A stretch of 64,000 nt of DNA from Leifsonia sp. PS1209. GTDB lineage: Bacteria > Actinomycetota > Actinomycetes > Actinomycetales > Microbacteriaceae. Location: positions 930,001-994,000 of the forward strand of contig NZ_CP051154.1 in assembly GCF_012317045.1 (NCBI RefSeq). The letters are read 5' to 3'. Position 1 is the stretch's first letter; every line of letters begins with the position of its first letter. Positions 1 to 8,253 of this stretch are shown here, in pieces. The position numbers and the translations under genes were made by a program. Below the pieces are notes generated by a model. That model saw nothing but the letters and a program-made list of their open reading frames with translations. It was not told the DNA's origin and made no database searches.

Positions 1-1
1 G

Positions 2-781
2 GAGCTGGCGCAGATCAACGAGCAGTACGGCCTGCACCGTCCGGTGATCGTGCAGTACCTCGACTACCTGCGCGGCCTGCTGGCCGGTGACTTCGGCTCG
101 TCGTACCAGCAGTACCGCCCTGTCACCGCGATCATCGGCGAACAGCTGGGCGCCACCGTGACCCTGTCGCTGACAGCGATCGTCTTCGCCTGGGTGCTGA
201 TGATCGTGTGGGTGACCGTCACCGCCGGTCGCGGCCCCCGCGTCGGCGCGCTCGGCGCCACTGTCGACGTGGTCGCGGCCGGGCTCCCCGCATACTGGCT
301 CGGCATCATCCTGCTGCTGGTGTTCGGTCTCGGCCTGCGCTGGTTCCCGATCATCGGCGGCACCGGCGTGAACGGGCTGATCCTGCCCGCGCTGACCCTC
401 GCCATCCCGCTCGCCGGGTTCATGGCGCAGAGCACGAGGGCCGAGTTCGAACGGGCGCTCGAACAGCCGTTCGTGCTGTCGGCCAGGATGCGCGGGATGG
501 GCGAGTGGGGCATCCGGTTGCGGCACGTTCTGCGGCACGCGGTCATCCCCGCGATCACGCTCTCCGGCTGGGCGCTCGGTGCGACGCTGTCCGGCGCCGT
601 CATCGTCGAGTCGATCTTCTCCCGGCCGGGCATCGGCTCGGTGCTCGTCGGGGCCGTGAACAACCAGGACCTGCCCGTCGTGGTCGGCATCGTCACGCTC
701 GTGGCCGTCGTCTACGTCGTGGCGAACCTGCTCGTGGACATCGTCTACACCATCATCGACCCCCGGATGGACCTGTCATGA
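2..781 (+). CDS. ABC transporter permease, DppB/OppB type (5' end outside window)
   Basis: Inner-membrane permease of a peptide/nickel-type ABC importer (BPD transport family). The frame is open from base 2 (ELAQINEQYGLHRP...), so the start lies upstream of the window. Several hydrophobic segments follow, and the cytoplasmic EAA loop is visible as SARMRGMGEWGIRLRHVLRH, followed by AVIPAIT, the usual coupling helix that contacts the ATPase. The C-terminus ends in the typical IVDIVYTIIDPR motif. The stop TGA overlaps the ATG of the second permease (ATGA), so the two are translationally coupled. The substrate cannot be read from this gene; the downstream monooxygenase suggests a small organic substrate rather than peptides. 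Confidence 0.93.
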   Translation, partial: ELAQINEQYGLHRPVIVQYLDYLRGLLAGDFGSSYQQYRPVTAIIGEQLGATVTLSLTAIVFAWVLMIVWVTVTAGRGPRVGALGATVDVVAAGLPAYWLGIILLLVFGLGLRWFPIIGGTGVNGLILPALTLAIPLAGFMAQSTRAEFERALEQPFVLSARMRGMGEWGIRLRHVLRHAVIPAITLSGWALGATLSGAVIVESIFSRPGIGSVLVGAVNNQDLPVVVGIVTLVAVVYVVANLLVDIVYTIIDPRMDLS

Positions 782-1659
782 CAGCACTCGGTACCCCTTC
801 CGTCGGCAGCGGAGACCGCGCATCCCGTGTCGGAGCGGCGGCCTCGGCCATCGCACGGCGCCCGTGGGGGCTCTATGTCGCGGTCGCCTTCGCGCTGCTC
901 CTCGCCGTCGCCGCCTTCGCCCCGCAAGCGCTCACGGTGCACGCGCCGACCGCCATCGACTACGCATCAGCGCTCAAGCCGCCGTCGTTCGCGCACTGGT
1001 TCGGCACGGACGAGTCCGGCCGCGACCTCTACACACGCGTGGTCTGGGGCGCCAGGGAGTCGCTGCTGATCGGCCTGGGGGCCGCGGCGGTCGGCGTCGT
1101 CACCGCACTGATCCTCGGCTCGATCGCCGCGCTCGGCCCGAAGCTGGCCGCGGTCGTGGTCGACCGGTTCGTGGAGGTCATGTTCGCCTTCCCCGCCCTG
1201 CTGCTCGCGCTCCTGCTCATCGCCATCGCCGGACCGTCCGCCGCCACCGAGATCTTCGCGGTCGGCCTCGGCACGGCGCCCGGATACGCGCGCATGATCC
1301 GCGGGCAGATCCTCGGCGCCAGGAACTCCGGCTACGTCGAGGCGGCGACCGCCCTCGGGCACTCGCGCTGGCGCATCATCCGCGCGCACATCCTGCCGAA
1401 CGCGCTGCGCCCGCTGGTCGCGGTGTTCGCCCTCTCCGTCGGCCAGTCGATCGTCTGGGCGTCCAGCCTGTCGTTCCTCGGCCTCGGCGTCGCCCCTCCG
1501 TCGTCGGAGTGGGGCGCCCTGCTCGACGCCGGCCGCGCGTACATCACCCAGGCCTGGTGGCTCGTGGTGGTCCCCGGGCTGGTCATCGTCGCCGTGGCGC
1601 TCGCCGCCACCACGATCGGCCGCCACCTGCAACTCCGTCTCGAGAAGGGAGAGCGCTGA
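778..1659 (+). CDS. ABC transporter permease, DppC/OppC type
   Basis: Second permease of the importer, 293 residues. After a cytoplasmic N-terminus there is a transmembrane helix (LYVAVAFALLLAVAAFAP) and then the DppC hallmark HWFGTDESGRDLYTRVVWGAR. The EAA loop is YVEAATALGHSRWRIIRAHI, and the helix GQSIVWASSLSFLGLGVAPPSSEWGALL is standard for the family. The start is the ATG overlapping the preceding stop, which makes the product family-length; a longer frame upstream is only an alternate reading of the first permease. The stop overlaps the ATG of the ATPase gene by one base (TGATG). Confidence 0.94.
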   Translation: MTALGTPSVGSGDRASRVGAAASAIARRPWGLYVAVAFALLLAVAAFAPQALTVHAPTAIDYASALKPPSFAHWFGTDESGRDLYTRVVWGARESLLIGLGAAAVGVVTALILGSIAALGPKLAAVVVDRFVEVMFAFPALLLALLLIAIAGPSAATEIFAVGLGTAPGYARMIRGQILGARNSGYVEAATALGHSRWRIIRAHILPNALRPLVAVFALSVGQSIVWASSLSFLGLGVAPPSSEWGALLDAGRAYITQAWWLVVVPGLVIVAVALAATTIGRHLQLRLEKGER

Positions 1660-3419
1660 TGAGCGTCACCCAGGAGAGCCCGGCGACCGCGGACAGCGTG
1701 GTCGACGAACTGGACTGGCCGGCCACCAGGCTCCGCGTCCAGAACCTCAGCACCGCGTTCCGCATCGACGGCGCCGTTCGCCAGGTCGTGTCCGGCGTCT
1801 CGTTCGACCTGCTGCCCGGCCAGTGCGTCGCGATCGTCGGCGAGTCCGGCTCCGGCAAGAGCGTCACCGCGCGGTCGATCGTCGGTCTCGCCGGCCGCAA
1901 CGCGCTCGTCGACGCCGACGTGCTCGAGATCCACCACGAGGACGTGCGGTCGTTCACCCCGCGCCAGTGGAGGCGCATCCGGGGCAGGGACATCGGCTTC
2001 GTGCTGCAGGATGCGCTGGTCTCCCTTGACCCGCTGCGCCCGGTCGGCCAGGAGATCGCTGAGGCCCTGCGGCTGCACGGCTGGGGCGACAGGGCGGCGA
2101 GGAAGCAGCGTGTGCTCGACCTGCTCGAACGCGTTGGTGTGCCGTTCCCCGCCGTGCGGGCGCGTCAGCGGCCGGACCAGCTCTCCGGCGGGCTGCGCCA
2201 GCGCGCGCTGATCGCCTCCGCCATCGCCCTCGACCCCGACATCGTGATCGCGGACGAACCGACGACGGCGCTCGACGTCACGGTGCAGTCGCAGGTGCTC
2301 GCACAGCTCGAACGGATGAAGGCGCGCGGCGCATCGGTCATCCTGATCAGCCACGACCTGTCCGTCGTCGCGCGCCTGGCCGACCACATCCTGGTGATGC
2401 GCGGGGGAGAGGTGCTCGAGCAGGGGAGCATCGCGTCCGTGCTCGGCTCGCCGCAGCACGAGTACACGAAAGCGCTGATCGCCGCCGTTCCGAGCGAGGC
2501 GACCAGGGGCACACCGCTGAGCCCGGCGTCTCCGCCGTTCCCGGAGGTGCGGGATGCGGTCGCCGGCGCGGCTCAGGACGCTCCCGTCCCCGAGGCGCCC
2601 GTGCTCCAGGCCACCGAGTTGGTCAAGCGGTTCCACACGGCGGACGGCACGGTCACCCGCGCCGTCGACGGCGTCTCGTTCGCGCTCGCAGCGGGGGAGA
2701 CCCTCGGCATCGTCGGGGAGTCCGGCTCCGGCAAGAGCACGACGGCCAGGCTCGCCCTCGGGCTCGAAAGCCTCGACGGGGGAGACGTGCGCCTGCTCGG
2801 TCAGGCGTGGTCGAGTCTGAGCGAGCGCAAGCGCCGCACGCTCCGGCCTCGCATCTCCGTGGTCTACCAGGACCCGCTGAGCTCGTTCGATCCGCGCTGG
2901 AACGTCGAGCGCATCCTGCTGGACGCCCTCCGCGGCGAGCGGTTCGCCGACGCCGCGGCGAGGAAGGCGCGCGTGGTCGAACTGCTGCGGCAGGTCGGGC
3001 TCACCGCCGACGTGCTCGGCCGGTTCCCGCTACGCCTCTCCGGCGGCCAGCGGCAGAGGGTCGCCATCGCCCGCGCGCTCGCGCCCCGCCCGGCCGTGAT
3101 CGTGCTCGACGAGGCCGTCTCCGCACTGGATGTGACCATCCAGGCGCAGATCCTCGACCTGCTGGTCGCCCTGCAGCGCGAGTCCGGCGTCGCGTACCTG
3201 TTCATCTCGCACGACCTCGGCGTGATCAGCCACCTGAGCGACCGCGTTCTCGTGATGAAGGACGGCGTGGTGGTCGAGCAGGGGAAACCTGACGACATAT
3301 TCCTGCGCCCCCAGCACCCGTACACGCGAGACTTGATCGCAGCGATCCCCGAATTCGACCCGGCATCGTTCACCGGGCGGCAGAACGACAGCGCGCGCGT
3401 CGCGCAGGAAGGCGCCTGA
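1659..3419 (+). CDS. Fused ABC ATPase (DppD-DppF type, two nucleotide-binding domains)
   Basis: A 586-residue protein with two complete ATPase domains, each driving one site of the importer. Walker A motifs GESGSGKS lie at about residues 61-68 and 353-360; ABC signatures (LSGGLRQR and LSGGQRQR) at about 175 and 460; Walker B regions are IVIADEPTTALD and VIVLDEAVSALD. Each domain ends in the oligopeptide-transporter C-terminal motif (LGSPQHEYTKALIAAVP and LRPQHPYTRDLIAAIP). A short acidic/proline linker joins the halves. The second Walker B has DEAVSALD where DEPTSALD is common, a conservative change. It starts at the ATG overlapping the permease stop and is separated by five bases from the monooxygenase. 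Confidence 0.95.
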   Translation: MSVTQESPATADSVVDELDWPATRLRVQNLSTAFRIDGAVRQVVSGVSFDLLPGQCVAIVGESGSGKSVTARSIVGLAGRNALVDADVLEIHHEDVRSFTPRQWRRIRGRDIGFVLQDALVSLDPLRPVGQEIAEALRLHGWGDRAARKQRVLDLLERVGVPFPAVRARQRPDQLSGGLRQRALIASAIALDPDIVIADEPTTALDVTVQSQVLAQLERMKARGASVILISHDLSVVARLADHILVMRGGEVLEQGSIASVLGSPQHEYTKALIAAVPSEATRGTPLSPASPPFPEVRDAVAGAAQDAPVPEAPVLQATELVKRFHTADGTVTRAVDGVSFALAAGETLGIVGESGSGKSTTARLALGLESLDGGDVRLLGQAWSSLSERKRRTLRPRISVVYQDPLSSFDPRWNVERILLDALRGERFADAAARKARVVELLRQVGLTADVLGRFPLRLSGGQRQRVAIARALAPRPAVIVLDEAVSALDVTIQAQILDLLVALQRESGVAYLFISHDLGVISHLSDRVLVMKDGVVVEQGKPDDIFLRPQHPYTRDLIAAIPEFDPASFTGRQNDSARVAQEGA

Positions 3420-3424
3420 GACCC

Positions 3425-4849
3425 ATGCCAGAGCGCAAACAGCTGTTCCTCAATCTGTTCGAGATGGCCTGCGTGAGCCACATCACCCACGGGCTCTGGC
3501 CGCTGCCCGGCAACAACAGGGAGCGCTTCGCCGACCTCGACTACTGGACGGAGCTCGCCCAGATCCTGGAGCACGGCGGCTTCGACGGCGTCTTCCTCGC
3601 CGACGTGATCGGCGCGTACGACGTCTTCCGCGGCGGCCCGGAGACGGCGCTGCGCGAGGGCCTGCAGAGCCCCAACATCGACCCGCTGCTCGTGATCCCC
3701 GCGATGGCCGCCGTCACCAAGCGCCTCGGCTTCGGGGTGACCTTCTCGACCACCTACGAGCCGCCGTTCGCGTTCGCCAGGCGCATGTCCACCCTCGACC
3801 ACCTCACCAAGGGGCGGGTCGGCTGGAACGTCGTCACCTCCTACCTGCCGAACGCCGCGCACAACTTCGGGCTCGACGGCGAGGTGCCGCACGACCTGCG
3901 CTACCAGTACGCCGACGAATACGTGGATGTGCTCTACAAGCTCTGGGAGGGGTCGTGGGACGACGACGCGGTGGTCGCCGACCGCGAGCGCCGCATCTTC
4001 ACCGACCCGTCGAAGGTGCGATACATCGACCACGTCGGGGACCGGTTCAAGGTCGCAGGACCGCACATCGTGCATCCCTCTCCCCAGCGGACGCCCGTGA
4101 TGTTCCAGGCGACCGGTTCGCCGGCCGGCATCGAGTTCGCCGGCCGCCACGCGGAGGTCGTCTTCACCGGCGGTCGCACCAGCGAGGAGTTCCGCCGCAA
4201 CGCCGACGGGATGCGCGACGCTGCGGAGCGCCACGGCCGGGGCAGGGACGCGGTCAAGTTCATCGCGATGGCCGGCGTGATCGTCGGGCGCACGGAGGAG
4301 GAGGCCGCGGACAAGTGGCGGCTCTACCAGCAGCACTCGAGCCTCGACGGCATCCTCGCCCACAGCAGCCTGCCCGTCGACCTCACCGCGTTCCCGCGCG
4401 ACATCACCGTGCGCGAGGCGCTGCTGCGGGCCGAGTTCCCGGCAGAGCGCGTCCCGTTCCTCCCGCTGGACAAGACGGTCGGCCAGGCGCTCGACTTCAT
4501 CGGAGGCAACCGCGACGACCGCTTCCTGGTGGTCGGCACGGCCAAAACGGTGGCGGACGAGATCGAACGCTGGCTCGACGAGGACGGCCTCGACGGCATC
4601 AACCTCCGCCAGTACCACTCGTTCGACACCGCCCGCGATTTCGCCGAACTGGTCGTGCCAGAGCTGCGCAAGCGCGGCCGTCTGCCCGAGGAGGGGTCGC
4701 ATCCCGGGACGCTGCGCGAGCGGCTGTTCGGCGCGGGCAACAGCCGCCTGCCGGACGGCCACATCGGAGCCCGCTACCGCGGAGGAGCGAACCTGGACAA
4801 CCCGGTCGCACCGCTGCAGCTCGGCACAGCGAACGTCGGGTCGTTCTGA
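3425..4849 (+). CDS. Flavin-dependent monooxygenase, NtaA/SnaA/DszA family
   Basis: A 474-residue luciferase-like monooxygenase that uses reduced FMN supplied by a partner reductase. Family features are the start ERKQLFLNLFEMACVSH with a Trp-Pro-Leu segment, the FADLDYWTELAQILEHGGFDGVFLAD stretch, the GVTFSTTYEPPFAFARRMSTLDHLTKGR block, the GWNVVTSYLPNAAHNFGL segment and the QATGSPAGIEFAGRHAEVVFTG motif. Relatives oxidise nitrilotriacetate, EDTA, dibenzothiophene sulfone, dimethyl sulfide or pristinamycin. Position directly behind an importer and ahead of an FMN reductase suggests oxidation of an imported sulfur- or nitrogen-containing compound. The exact substrate is not predictable from sequence. 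Confidence 0.9.
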   Translation: MPERKQLFLNLFEMACVSHITHGLWPLPGNNRERFADLDYWTELAQILEHGGFDGVFLADVIGAYDVFRGGPETALREGLQSPNIDPLLVIPAMAAVTKRLGFGVTFSTTYEPPFAFARRMSTLDHLTKGRVGWNVVTSYLPNAAHNFGLDGEVPHDLRYQYADEYVDVLYKLWEGSWDDDAVVADRERRIFTDPSKVRYIDHVGDRFKVAGPHIVHPSPQRTPVMFQATGSPAGIEFAGRHAEVVFTGGRTSEEFRRNADGMRDAAERHGRGRDAVKFIAMAGVIVGRTEEEAADKWRLYQQHSSLDGILAHSSLPVDLTAFPRDITVREALLRAEFPAERVPFLPLDKTVGQALDFIGGNRDDRFLVVGTAKTVADEIERWLDEDGLDGINLRQYHSFDTARDFAELVVPELRKRGRLPEEGSHPGTLRERLFGAGNSRLPDGHIGARYRGGANLDNPVAPLQLGTANVGSF

Positions 4850-5448
4850 TGGCGGACGAGCGCAGGATCTCGGTGGTCGGCGTCAGCGGCAGCCCGACGC
4901 ATCCCTCGCGCACGACGGTGCTCGTGCGGGAGGTGACGGAGGCGTTCGCCGCCGCGGTGGGAGGCACGGCCACCACGGTCGAGCTGGCCCCGCTGCTCGG
5001 CCAGCTGAGCCTCGGCCCGTTTCGCAACAGCCTCGGCGCCGACGCGATCGCAGCGCTCGAAGCGGTCGAGGCGGCCGACATCGTGGTCGTTGGCTCCCCG
5101 GCGTACCGGGCGACGTACACCGGCCTGTTCAAACTGTTCTTCGACCACGTCGGGCAGTATGCGCTGGTCGACAAGCCGATCGTGCTCACCGCCACCGGCG
5201 GCAGCGAACGCCACGCGCTCCTGGTGGAGCACCAGATGCGGCCGCTGTTCGGCTTCTTCCAGTCGCTCACCCTGCCCCTCGGCATCTACGCGAGCGAGCG
5301 CGACTTCACCGACTACGCCGTCTCGTCCGACGACCTGCGCGCCAGGATCGACACCTCCATCGCCAGGACGCTGCCGTACATCCGCACCCACATCGACCCG
5401 CACGCGGAGGAGCTGACGGTCGACTTCGCCCGCCCCGACGCGTTCTAG
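4849..5448 (+). CDS. NAD(P)H-dependent FMN reductase, SsuE/MsuE-like
   Basis: A 199-residue flavodoxin-fold reductase that probably supplies FMNH2 to the monooxygenase just upstream. It opens with RISVVGVSGSPTHPSRTTVL, the phosphate-binding loop of the NADPH-dependent FMN reductase family, and has IVVVGSPAYRATYTGLFKLFFDHV, the flavin-contacting segment typical of SsuE/MsuE, followed by KPIVLTATGG. The ATG overlaps the monooxygenase stop (TGATG), so the pair is coupled and probably made in fixed ratio. The operon ends here, followed by a palindromic element and a convergent regulator. Confidence 0.9.
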   Translation: MADERRISVVGVSGSPTHPSRTTVLVREVTEAFAAAVGGTATTVELAPLLGQLSLGPFRNSLGADAIAALEAVEAADIVVVGSPAYRATYTGLFKLFFDHVGQYALVDKPIVLTATGGSERHALLVEHQMRPLFGFFQSLTLPLGIYASERDFTDYAVSSDDLRARIDTSIARTLPYIRTHIDPHAEELTVDFARPDAF

Positions 5449-5464
5449 GCGCGCCCCGCGCCGC

Positions 5465-5524
5465 ACGAGATACCAGCAACTGCGCCCGAATGCGCCGAAT
5501 CCGGCGCAGTTACTGGCATCTCGT
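5465..5524. repeat. Palindromic element, family 1, copy 1 (convergent intergenic)
   Basis: An inverted repeat with 22-base arms (5465-5486 and 5503-5524, two mismatches) and a 16-base loop. The outer arm reads CGAGATACCAGCAACTGCG. It fills the gap between the FMN reductase (plus) and the IclR regulator (minus). A second copy with the same 58-base core length is at 55570-55627. A role as a bidirectional terminator is plausible, but neither side carries a clear T-run. Confidence 0.8.
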
Positions 5525-5527
5525 CAT

Positions 5528-6202
5528 CTACCGGAACGCCGCCGCGATCCGTCCTGCCGCGGCGACGAGCACGTCGGCCACGTGCTCCTCATCCAGTGGA
5601 TGCGGCAGGTAAAGCACCGCGATCGCGGCCGACCTGCCGTGCGGGAGGGCGAGAGGGACCGCGATCGAGTACAGCCCGGGCAGCACCTCGTCGTGGCTGC
5701 GCTCGAAGCGCTGCGGAGGGAACTCGTCCGGGTGCAGCAGCGAGCGGATGACGCGCCCCGGCGCACCCTGCCCGATCGCGTGACGGCTGCCCGGCCGCTG
5801 CGCCACCGTGGTCTCCGCGTGCCGCGGCTCGGCGCTGGTCAGCGTGACGGCGACCTCGCCGTCGAAGCTGACCAGGAACGCGGTCATCCCGAGCTCGTCC
5901 GCCACAGCGGCCAGCTCGGGGGCCGCCGCCGTCTGCAGGCTCCTGGCCGCACCGCGCGCGAGTGACGCCAGCCGCGCGCCGAGTTCGAGCTCGCCGGACG
6001 GCGACCGCTCCACGAAGCCGTGTTGCTCGAGCGTCTTCACCAGCCGGTACGCCATCGAGCGATGGATGCCCAGGCGGTTCGCGAGCTCCGGCACGCTCAG
6101 CGACGCTCCGTCCTCACCGATCATGGCGAGGGCGCTGAGGCCGCGGGCGAGAGTCTGTGATCCGCCCTCGGCCTGCGACTGTGCACCCTCGGTGTTCGAC
6201 AT
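5528..6202 (-). CDS. IclR-family transcriptional regulator
   Basis: A 224-residue regulator. The N-terminal winged helix is seen as TLARGLSALAMIGEDGASLSVPELANRLGIHRSMAYRLVKTLEQHGFVER (about residues 17-66), followed by the IclR effector-binding domain with the usual GQGAPGRVIRSLLH stretch. I chose the ATG at 6202 because it is preceded by AAGGG seven bases upstream; the frame extends 31 codons further but that extension would run into the operator. It is divergent from the aromatic hydroxylase gene, which is the likely target, with the 14-bp inverted repeat at 6269-6305 between them. Confidence 0.9.
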   Translation of the reverse strand: MSNTEGAQSQAEGGSQTLARGLSALAMIGEDGASLSVPELANRLGIHRSMAYRLVKTLEQHGFVERSPSGELELGARLASLARGAARSLQTAAAPELAAVADELGMTAFLVSFDGEVAVTLTSAEPRHAETTVAQRPGSRHAIGQGAPGRVIRSLLHPDEFPPQRFERSHDEVLPGLYSIAVPLALPHGRSAAIAVLYLPHPLDEEHVADVLVAAAGRIAAAFR

Positions 6203-6268
6203 CCGGATCCCTTCGTTGCGCGTGTTCGCGCGTGCGCCTTGCCACGCCCCGCGACGACAACTAGCATC

Positions 6269-6305
6269 GTATCTATAGTTGCAACGATGTCGCAACTATA
6301 GATAC
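6269..6305. promoter_or_regulatory. Putative IclR operator (14-bp perfect inverted repeat)
   Basis: GTATCTATAGTTGC (6269-6282) and its exact reverse complement (6292-6305) flank a nine-base spacer. The AT-rich arms stand out against the GC-rich surroundings. It sits between the divergent IclR gene and the hydroxylase gene, about 30 bases from the hydroxylase start, so binding could control both promoters. Confidence 0.75.
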
Positions 6306-6335
6306 AGCAAGTCTTGTTCAATGAGGAGCACCGAG

Positions 6336-8234
6336 ATGCAGATCCACCACCGCGGTTACGTCGACCACGACCCCCGCATCAAACCGGCGGAGGGGCACGG
6401 GATCGACCGGCCGACGGAGATCCCCGAGCGGATGGATGTGCTCATCGTCGGGACGGGCCCCGCCGCCGTCGCCGTCACCGCGCAGCTCTCCCGCTTCCCG
6501 TCCATCGACGCACGCGCCATCGAGCAGCGCCCCGGTCGCCTGGCCGTCGGACAGGCCGACGGCATCCAGGCGCGCTCCGTCGAGACCTTCCAGGCGTTCG
6601 GGTTCGCGAACGAGGTGGTCGACGAGGCGTACCGCAACGTCGAGATGTGCTTCTGGAAGCCGGACGCCGCCGACCCGTCCCGCATCGTCCGGGTCTCCCG
6701 CGCAGCGGACGACGCGACGGGGATCAGCGAGTTCCCGCACATCTACGTGAACCAGGCGCGCATCCTCGACTACTTCCTGCGCGATGCGGAGCGCGCCCCC
6801 GGCCGCATCGTGCCCGACTACGGCGTGGAGTTCGTCGACCTGACCATCCACCAGGGCGCGGAATACCCGGTCGAGGCGCGCATCCGGTACGTGGCGGGGG
6901 AGCGTGCAGGCGAGGAGCGCACGGTGCGCGCGAAGTACCTGGTCGGCGGCGACGGGGCGAGGAGCAGGGTGCGCGCCTCCCTCGGCCACCACCTGCACGG
7001 CGAGGCGGCCATGCACGCCTGGGGCGTGCTCGACGTGCTCGCGAACACCGACTTCCCGGACATTCAGGTGAAGTGCTCGATCCAGTCGCACGGGGCGGGC
7101 AGCATCCTGCTGATCCCGCGCGAGGGCGGCTACCTCGTGCGCATGTACGTCGACCTGGGCGAGGTCGACGGGGCGGACGCCGGCGCCATCCGGTCCACCC
7201 CGGTGGATGCGATGATCGCCAGGATCAACACGATCATCGCCCCGTATTCGCTCGACGTGCGCGAGGTCGCCTGGTCGTCGGTGTACGAGGTCGCCCACCG
7301 GATCACGGACGGCTTCGACGACGTGCCCGCCGAGCTGCGCGGCGAACGGACGCCGCACGCGTTCATCATGGGCGACGCCTGCCACACCCACTCGGCGAAG
7401 GCCGGGCAGGGCATGAACGTGTCCATCCAGGACGGCTTCAACCTCGGCTGGAAGCTCGCGGCGGTGCTCGAAGGGCGCGCGCCGGAGTCGCTGCTGTCGA
7501 CCTACGAGGACGAGCGCAAGGTCGTCGCTCAGAACCTCATCGACTTCGACAAGGAGTGGTCGGACATGTTGGCTCGCCCGGCCGACTCGTGGGACGACCC
7601 CGGCGAGCTGGAGCGCTACTACGTCTCCACGTTCGAGTTCCCCGCCGGCTTCATGACGCAGTACGCCCCGTCGATGATCACCACCGGCGACGAGCACCAG
7701 GCGCTCGCTCCCGGTTTCCCGCTCGGCAAGCGCTTCAAGTCGGCCGAGGTGATCCGCCGAGCGGACAACCGCTGGCGCCACCTCGGGCACCTGCACGAGG
7801 CGGACGGCCGGTGGCGCGTCTACGTCTTCGCCGACGCCGCGGCGCCCGCGCTCACCGGCACGCCCACCGCCGACTTCGCCGAGTGGTGGCGCACCGATCC
7901 GGCCTCCCCGTGGATGCGCTTCACGCCGTCGGGAGGCGACGACGACGCCACCTTCGACACGAAGGTCGTCTACCAGCAGGACTACACGCTGGTCGAGCCG
8001 GGCGACGTGCCCGCCGCGTTCAAGCCGGTGAAGGTGCCGTACGGCCTGATCGACCTCAACCAGGTCTTCGCCGCCGGCCACGGCCGCGACATCTTCCGCG
8101 ACCGCGAGCTCAGCAGGGACGGCGTGATCGTCGTGGTGCGTCCCGACCAGTACGTGGCCGGGATCTTCCCCTTGGATGCGCGGAACGAGCTGGCGGCGTT
8201 CTTCGACGGCAACATGCTGCCGGTGCGACGGTAG
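6336..8234 (+). CDS. FAD-dependent aromatic hydroxylase (phenol 2-monooxygenase / 3-hydroxybenzoate 4-hydroxylase type)
   Basis: A 632-residue class A flavoprotein monooxygenase that would hydroxylate a phenolic ring using NAD(P)H and oxygen. The FAD site is MDVLIVGTGPAA (about residues 33-44). The DG motif appears as LVGGDGARSRVRASLG and the GD motif as IMGDACHTHSAKAGQGMNVS, about residue 344, continuing into DGFNLGWKLAAVL. The long C-terminal part (about 440-632) corresponds to the thioredoxin-like dimerisation domain of phenol hydroxylase and MobA. I chose ATG 6336 because AGGAG lies seven bases before it; an upstream in-frame ATG at 6279 falls within the operator. No ring-cleavage genes are adjacent, so the pathway continues elsewhere. 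Confidence 0.9.
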   Translation: MQIHHRGYVDHDPRIKPAEGHGIDRPTEIPERMDVLIVGTGPAAVAVTAQLSRFPSIDARAIEQRPGRLAVGQADGIQARSVETFQAFGFANEVVDEAYRNVEMCFWKPDAADPSRIVRVSRAADDATGISEFPHIYVNQARILDYFLRDAERAPGRIVPDYGVEFVDLTIHQGAEYPVEARIRYVAGERAGEERTVRAKYLVGGDGARSRVRASLGHHLHGEAAMHAWGVLDVLANTDFPDIQVKCSIQSHGAGSILLIPREGGYLVRMYVDLGEVDGADAGAIRSTPVDAMIARINTIIAPYSLDVREVAWSSVYEVAHRITDGFDDVPAELRGERTPHAFIMGDACHTHSAKAGQGMNVSIQDGFNLGWKLAAVLEGRAPESLLSTYEDERKVVAQNLIDFDKEWSDMLARPADSWDDPGELERYYVSTFEFPAGFMTQYAPSMITTGDEHQALAPGFPLGKRFKSAEVIRRADNRWRHLGHLHEADGRWRVYVFADAAAPALTGTPTADFAEWWRTDPASPWMRFTPSGGDDDATFDTKVVYQQDYTLVEPGDVPAAFKPVKVPYGLIDLNQVFAAGHGRDIFRDRELSRDGVIVVVRPDQYVAGIFPLDARNELAAFFDGNMLPVRR

Positions 8235-8253
8235 CGGTTCGGCTTTTGGCGCG

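Noticed and set aside
2864..4762. A long minus-strand open frame (632 codons) under the ATPase and monooxygenase genes.
   Set aside because: It is a GC-rich antisense shadow with His/Arg/Val-rich composition and no recognisable domain; both plus-strand genes are well supported.
6318..8081. A minus-strand frame of 587 codons opposite the aromatic hydroxylase.
   Set aside because: Shadow of the hydroxylase; composition is unlike a protein and there is no start signal.
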